A DNA stretch of 9,940 nucleotides from Gammaproteobacteria bacterium. GTDB lineage: Bacteria > Pseudomonadota > Gammaproteobacteria > Steroidobacterales > JACDCP01. Shown here one piece after another: positions 7,133-9,940 of the stretch. Under the pieces are notes generated by a model, which ran no database searches, had not been told where the DNA came from, and saw only the letters and a program-made list of their open reading frames with translations. Location of the stretch: the NCBI GenBank assembly GCA_013817465.1, contig JACDCP010000021.1, positions 7,149 to 17,088 of the forward strand, in the 5' to 3' direction. The number at the start of each line of letters is the position of its first letter. The first letter of the stretch is position 1. A program made the translations under genes and the position numbers.

Positions 7133-8422
7133 TCATACACCCATGATGTCCTTGAACGACATTGAAGTCTCGCTCACGTTCGCACGTTCCAGCAGCCATT
7201 CGACCGCCTGTTGCTCGAGGACTGCGGTCTCGACGCCGCGCATGAGCTGTGCGTTGGCGCGCAGGGAGCGGGCCATGGCCGCCGGATCCTCGTAATCGGC
7301 CGCCAGCTCGTCGATTCTCTCGCGCACACGCCCGGAATCGACCTCGATGCCCCGATCCTCGATCAGCTTGCCGATCAGCAGCCCGAGCGCAACGCGCCGC
7401 CGAGCCTGCTCACGAAAGGGCTCCGGCGGCGGCAGGCGAGTACGATCCGTGATGCCCATCCGCTGCAAGCTGTCTTCCTGCATGGACCGCACCTCCTCCT
7501 CGACCGGAGCGCCCGGCAATTCCAGCGGATTCGCGATCAGCAGTCCATCCAGGACCTGTCGCCTGATTTGCGCGCGAATCTTCGCTTCGAGCTCGCGCTG
7601 CATGTTGGCGGCGACCTCGGCGCGCAGCTTTTCCAGCCCGCCCTCCGCGACACCGAAGCGTGCCAGGAACGCTTCGTCCATGTCCGGCAGCACACGCTCC
7701 TGGACCGCGCGGGCCTCGATCACGAAGCTCGCGGCTTTCCCGGCTACTTCCTTAGACGGATAGTCGCCTGGAAAATTCACTTGCAGGCTGCGCTCCTCGC
7801 CCGCTGTGATCCCGGCGAGCCCCGATTCGAAATCCGGCAGCATGCGCCCTGCGCCGAGCACCACCGGCACTGCCTGACCCATTCCGCCCTCGAAAACTGT
7901 ACCGTCGATATGGCCTTCGAAATCGATGATCACCTGGTCGCCTTCCTGCGCAGGACGATCGACCGCGTGCCATTCGGCGTTCTGCGCCCGCAGGTTATCG
8001 AGCATGTCATCGATGTCGGCTTCGCTGACCCCGGCCACGGACCGCATGACGGCGATTCCTTCGAGGCCGCGCAGCTCGATTTCGGGATAGACCTCGAAGG
8101 TCGCCGTGTAGGCGAGATCCTTGCCCGCCTCGAGGCTGTCGGGCTCGATCCTGGGCCCGCCCGCCGGGCGCAGCTTCTGGCGCTCGATCGCGTCGGTGAA
8201 GGTCGATTGCATCACCTCGCTGATCACTTCGCGGCGAACCCGGCCACCGTAATGCTGGCGCACGACCTTCATCGGCACCTTGCCCGGCCGGAAGCCCTTG
8301 AGCTTTGCAGTGCGGCCCACGTTGCGCAGGCGCGCGTCGACCTCTTTGTCGACGCGCTCGGCGGGCACTTGCACGCGCATGCGCCGCTCGAGTCCGCCTG
8401 CCGCTTCGACCGAAACCATCAT
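7133..8422 (-). CDS. tig: Trigger factor, ribosome-associated chaperone and peptidyl-prolyl isomerase
   Basis: Binds near the ribosome exit tunnel and shields nascent chains. From ATG 8422 the product is 429 aa (432 in E. coli). The N-terminal ribosome-binding domain has the signature GFRPGKVP at 43-50, matching the position of GFRKGK in E. coli. An FKBP-type isomerase domain spans about 159-240 (DQVIIDFEGHIDG to FVIEARAVQE), and the C-terminal arms fill the rest. The frame extends to a GTG at 8458 and an ATG at 8440, but AAGGGA 9 nt before 8422 and the alignment of MMVSVEAAGGLERR with E. coli MQVSVETTQGLGRR decide the start. No promoter is apparent between tRNA-Leu and tig, so the two are probably co-transcribed. 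Confidence 0.96.
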   Translation of the reverse strand: MMVSVEAAGGLERRMRVQVPAERVDKEVDARLRNVGRTAKLKGFRPGKVPMKVVRQHYGGRVRREVISEVMQSTFTDAIERQKLRPAGGPRIEPDSLEAGKDLAYTATFEVYPEIELRGLEGIAVMRSVAGVSEADIDDMLDNLRAQNAEWHAVDRPAQEGDQVIIDFEGHIDGTVFEGGMGQAVPVVLGAGRMLPDFESGLAGITAGEERSLQVNFPGDYPSKEVAGKAASFVIEARAVQERVLPDMDEAFLARFGVAEGGLEKLRAEVAANMQRELEAKIRAQIRRQVLDGLLIANPLELPGAPVEEEVRSMQEDSLQRMGITDRTRLPPPEPFREQARRRVALGLLIGKLIEDRGIEVDSGRVRERIDELAADYEDPAAMARSLRANAQLMRGVETAVLEQQAVEWLLERANVSETSMSFKDIMGV

Positions 8423-8486
8423 GCCGTCGGATCCCTTCATAACGTGCTGATCTTGCACCCTGACGTTCAGATCTTCGCCAACCCGA

Positions 8487-8571
8487 TGGTGCGAAAGGAG
8501 AGACTCGAACTCTCACGGGTTGCCCCACTGGATCCTAAATCCAGCGCGTCTACCAGTTCCGCCACTTTCGC
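8487..8571 (-). tRNA. tRNA-Leu (anticodon UAG)
   Basis: A complete 85-nt class II tRNA with a long variable arm and encoded CCA. The acceptor strands GCGAAAG and CTTTCGC pair, with discriminator A. The anticodon loop TTTAGGA gives TAG (Leu). The variable arm is TGGGGCAACCCG and the T arm carries AGTTCGAGTCT. It stands 64 nt before tig, the arrangement seen in several gammaproteobacteria. Confidence 0.97.
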
Positions 8572-8588
8572 GCGCTGTGCCCGGCGGC

Positions 8589-8594
8589 ATTATA
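8589..8594 (-). promoter_or_regulatory. -10 box of the tRNA-Leu (tRNA-Leu-tig) promoter
   Basis: A perfect TATAAT on the minus strand, followed by a GC-rich discriminator (GCCGCCGGGC) typical of stringently controlled stable-RNA promoters. The start would be near 8582, about 10 nt before the tRNA. No recognisable -35 box occurs 16-18 nt upstream (GGGCGG-like bases are there). It is followed directly by the accessory right end of the window. Confidence 0.6.
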
Positions 8595-8641
8595 ACGGAC
8601 GGAGGGGTAGGCCGCCCTGCGAGCATGGGCGGGCATCGCGA

Positions 8642-8688
8642 TGGGCGGGATAGGAATTGAACCTATGGATGTTGGGATCCCTCAACAT
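8642..8688 (-). other. tRNA 3'-half-like fragment, possible attachment-site remnant
   Basis: Read on the minus strand, a perfect T arm (ATAGG-TTCAATT-CCTAT, 8666-8650) is followed by seven bases CCCGCCC (8649-8643) and an A, the layout of a tRNA acceptor 3' strand and discriminator, but then TCG instead of CCA. Upstream is a 6-bp stem, ATGTTG/CAACAT (8688-8669), with an 8-nt loop lacking the U expected before an anticodon. No complementary 5' acceptor strand (GGGCGGG) is found in the right place, so it is not a working tRNA. Such 3' fragments are often left where an element integrated into a tRNA gene. It could also be an unrelated structured element. Confidence 0.35.
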
Positions 8689-8689
8689 T

Positions 8690-9040
8690 GCACACGGGAG
8701 TGGTGCCGACCAGCACCATTGGGCGGCGGTAGTGCGAAGTGGTGCACCGCGATTACACGACGACCCTGAGCCGCGCTCAACCAAACACTTGCGACTTCGA
8801 CGCCGACCCAGGGAAAGTCTGGAAGTTGGAGCTGTGACATGGAATGCAACCCGCTGCACTTTCGCTTCGATTCTTATGCTGCCCGCGATAAAAGACCGCA
8901 GGCATCAGATGGGCGGCCAAGTGTTTGAAGCTCCTCGACTATTCCGCGCGGGGTAGCAAGGTCTCATTCGGCCCATAACAGGGGCGTTGCGATCCTGCTG
9001 CGGTCTGCGCATCCGGGGGGCCGGTAGAGCAGACTGCGGT
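8690..9040. other. Stretch without a convincing gene; holds hairpins and small doubtful ORFs
   Basis: No ORF here has both a family match and a good start. It holds a perfect 6-bp hairpin TGGTGC/GCACCA (8701-8718), a 5-bp pairing GCGGT/ACCGC (8726-8750), a doubtful 29-codon ORF at 8839-8928 with GGAG 7 nt before its ATG, and the long stem-loop at 8997-9040. Overlapping open frames of 89-99 codons exist on both strands, but they read through the tRNA-like fragment and look like chance. It could be a decayed element end. Confidence 0.4.
8997..9040 (+). other. 44-nt stem-loop, possible structured RNA element
   Basis: The arms 8997-9008 and 9029-9040 form 12 continuous pairs, three of them G-U when read as plus-strand RNA. 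A 4x4 internal loop follows, then an inner CCGG/CCGG stem closed by a GGGG loop. The wobble pairs favour plus-strand RNA because they become A-C mismatches on the other strand. No T-run follows, so it is not a normal terminator. It lies just upstream of the promoter at 9059. Confidence 0.4.
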
Positions 9041-9058
9041 CAACTTGGAACAAATAGA

Positions 9059-9091
9059 TTGACACTATTGCTACTGTGCGCAATTATGCGC
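9059..9091 (+). promoter_or_regulatory. Promoter with overlapping palindrome before the 9212 gene
   Basis: A consensus -35 TTGACA (9059-9064), a 17-nt spacer, then AATTAT (9082-9087) as -10. A perfect inverted repeat GCGCA-ATTA-TGCGC (9078-9091) overlaps the -10 box and could be a repressor site. The predicted start near 9094 gives a leader of about 118 nt. The leader contains GGAGGAGA (9108-9115), with only a four-codon ORF (9106-9120) overlapping it. Confidence 0.45.
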
Positions 9092-9211
9092 TTTATGTCC
9101 CATAGATGGAGGAGAGATAACGTCACCGACTGTCTCTGCAAGATCTATCGGCTCTGATCTTAATTTTTCGTACAGGTACACGTTTTCATGAAGAACAAAG
9201 GATGCTGAAAA

Positions 9212-9613
9212 ATGTTGAGCAAAAAACTAGCACGTTTACCATTCCTAAGCGTATTGATTGCAAGCATTGCGGGCGCGGCAGAACCCGCGGATCTATTCAG
9301 CAGAGCCAATTGCCATAACAACGAATCGATTACCTATAATTATTTCGATCCACCCGAAATTCGATTTGTTTCCAGCCATCATTTTTCGAACGGTTCAATG
9401 AAGCATTACGTGACAGAAAATCCACCTTGGAAATGCTGGCCTGCAACCGGCACTATCAGGACAGTACATGGCCTCCACTGTCACTATTATTCAACATCAG
9501 GTACCCGGCATGCCGGTGTACATGGACGATTTTTGGGATTTGGCAAGAATGACATCAATCAAATATATAGTTCTTGCGGCATGTGCAGTAGCTTACTCCT
9601 TAGGGTCACCTAA
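9212..9613 (+). CDS. Small exported orphan protein (133 aa)
   Basis: Begins with a good Sec signal peptide: a basic start (MLSKKLAR), a hydrophobic core (LPFLSVLIASIAG) and an Ala-x-Ala-type cleavage site near residues 22-23, so the mature product of about 110 aa should be periplasmic or secreted. The mature part is rich in aromatic residues and His, with NNESITYNYFDPP at 36-48, cysteines at 34, 75, 90, 122 and 125 (CGMC), and GFGKNDI at 109-115. The NNESIT opening recalls small exported hypothetical proteins of gammaproteobacteria, but that is memory, not a search, and no function is known to me. AAAGGA 9 nt before the ATG supports the start. It is AT-richer than the housekeeping block, suggesting transfer, and its 3' end overlaps the next ORF. 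Confidence 0.65.
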   Translation: MLSKKLARLPFLSVLIASIAGAAEPADLFSRANCHNNESITYNYFDPPEIRFVSSHHFSNGSMKHYVTENPPWKCWPATGTIRTVHGLHCHYYSTSGTRHAGVHGRFLGFGKNDINQIYSSCGMCSSLLLRVT

Positions 9614-9800
9614 TATCGAAATAAACGGTGAGCCCGCCACATTCACTCACGTCAAACATAAAGGAGGAAAATGGGCAACAGTTGTGTATGCACCTTCCAG
9701 CGATAGATTATTCGTTGTCGAAGCCGACCGAAAACTTATAGAAGAAGACAGGGTCAGGTTTCTGGAGATGGTCGCTGACCTTTCACGTAGAAGCGGTTGA
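9549..9800 (+). CDS. Small orphan protein with N-terminal hydrophobic segment (83 aa)
   Basis: Unrecognised protein. From ATG 9549 it starts MTSIK followed by YIVLAACAVAYSLG, a signal-peptide or membrane-anchor-like segment. A polar body follows (NGEPATFTHVKHKGGKW, then RLFVVEADRKLIEEDRVRFL), probably a small beta region and a C-terminal charged helix. The frame is open to an upstream ATG at 9468, which has AGGA 6 nt before it and would give 110 aa, but that would place 146 nt in overlap with the preceding ORF and bury the hydrophobic segment. From 9549 the overlap is 65 nt. Overlap in the +1 frame suggests translational coupling, or a frameshifted single gene. The start is uncertain; that this frame codes is fairly likely. 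Confidence 0.5.
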   Translation: MTSIKYIVLAACAVAYSLGSPNIEINGEPATFTHVKHKGGKWATVVYAPSSDRLFVVEADRKLIEEDRVRFLEMVADLSRRSG

Positions 9801-9815
9801 TTGCTCCGTTCCAGG

Positions 9816-9940
9816 CTAGGCGACCTGATCTGGCTGCGACACTTCGGCAGGTTCTTCACCAGGTGAAGATATAAACACTTTTCGTTCACCAAGTGGTGCA
9901 CGCCGTTCGAGAACGAATCGGATGGATCCCGCCTGGATGG
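9816..9940 (-). CDS. Possible C-terminal end of a convergent unrecognised gene
   Basis: The minus frame ending in TAG at 9818-9816 is open for 40 codons to the right edge and has no start in the window. It reads IQAGSIRFVLERRAPL, then a charged proline-containing tail ending PDQVA, which looks protein-like. It would converge with the orphan ORF ending at 9800, with 15 nt between the stops. A different minus frame of 84 codons (9647-9901) covers the same bases but lies mostly over the orphan ORF and reads less like protein. No family is recognised. Confidence 0.35.
   Translation of the reverse strand, partial: IQAGSIRFVLERRAPLGERKVFISSPGEEPAEVSQPDQVA

Noticed and set aside
7211..8653. 480-codon open frame on the plus strand
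   Set aside because: It is antisense to tig and tRNA-Leu. In GC-rich genomes the strand opposite a real gene often stays open. The translation has no recognisable domain, while tig is a clear full-length family member.
8642..8760. Functional tRNA or tmRNA on the minus strand
   Set aside because: The 5' acceptor strand is missing, the anticodon-like loop has eight bases and lacks the conserved U, and there is no CCA end or tag-peptide reading frame.
8657..8956. 99-codon plus ORF and 89-codon minus ORF (8590-8859) over the same bases
   Set aside because: Both cross the tRNA-like fragment, have no convincing ribosome binding site and no family resemblance. One of them could be a remnant, but I cannot support either as a gene.
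9647..9901. 84-codon minus ORF
   Set aside because: Mostly antisense to the better-looking plus ORF ending at 9800, with Ser-rich low-complexity sequence. The other minus frame ending at 9818 reads more like protein.
1..9940. CRISPR array, insertion sequence, transposase or integrase
   Set aside because: No regularly spaced repeats, no terminal inverted repeats around an ORF, and no transposase or recombinase motif were seen. The insertion idea for the right end rests only on composition and the tRNA-like fragment.

Overview
The window suggests a GC-rich gammaproteobacterial chromosome. From about position 1 to 8600 it carries the conserved proteostasis block found in Pseudomonas and relatives, all read from the minus strand. 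In transcription order this is tRNA-Leu, tig (trigger factor), clpP, clpX, lon, hupB (HU-beta), tRNA-Val, tRNA-Asp and ppiD, the last running off the left edge. Gene order, full-length proteins with all expected catalytic residues, and encoded CCA ends on the three tRNAs agree with that group. The genus cannot be fixed from the sequence; an affinity to Pseudomonas/Xanthomonas-like or related uncultured lineages is only inference.

Layout of the block. Trigger factor (ribosome-bound folding), the ClpXP protease (peptidase plus its AAA+ unfoldase), the Lon protease, the nucleoid protein HU and the inner-membrane periplasmic chaperone PpiD together cover co-translational folding, ATP-dependent proteolysis, chromosome organisation and envelope folding. 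Visible control sites are a perfect TATAAT in front of tRNA-Leu, a good sigma70-type promoter before clpX whose spacer is a perfect 13-nt palindrome, a possible promoter and a terminator-like hairpin before lon, a clear promoter about 190 nt before hupB, and a hairpin after the tRNA-Val/tRNA-Asp pair. Several track-length starts should be moved: tig, clpP, lon and hupB have better internal starts supported by ribosome binding sites and family alignment.

The right end (about 8600 to 9940) is different. It is not part of the conserved block, becomes visibly richer in A and T after about 9040, and has no recognised housekeeping gene. Next to the tRNA-Leu promoter is a tRNA 3'-end-like fragment followed by two more perfect hairpins. 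Further right come a 44-nt stem-loop, a promoter with a TTGACA box and an overlapping palindrome, a small exported orphan protein (133 aa), an overlapping second small orphan ORF, and what may be the C-terminal end of a convergent minus-strand gene leaving the window. This looks like an accessory insertion beside a conserved operon. No integrase, transposase, CRISPR array or known defence gene is visible, so no new system can be claimed here; the right end is the only part where one could begin.
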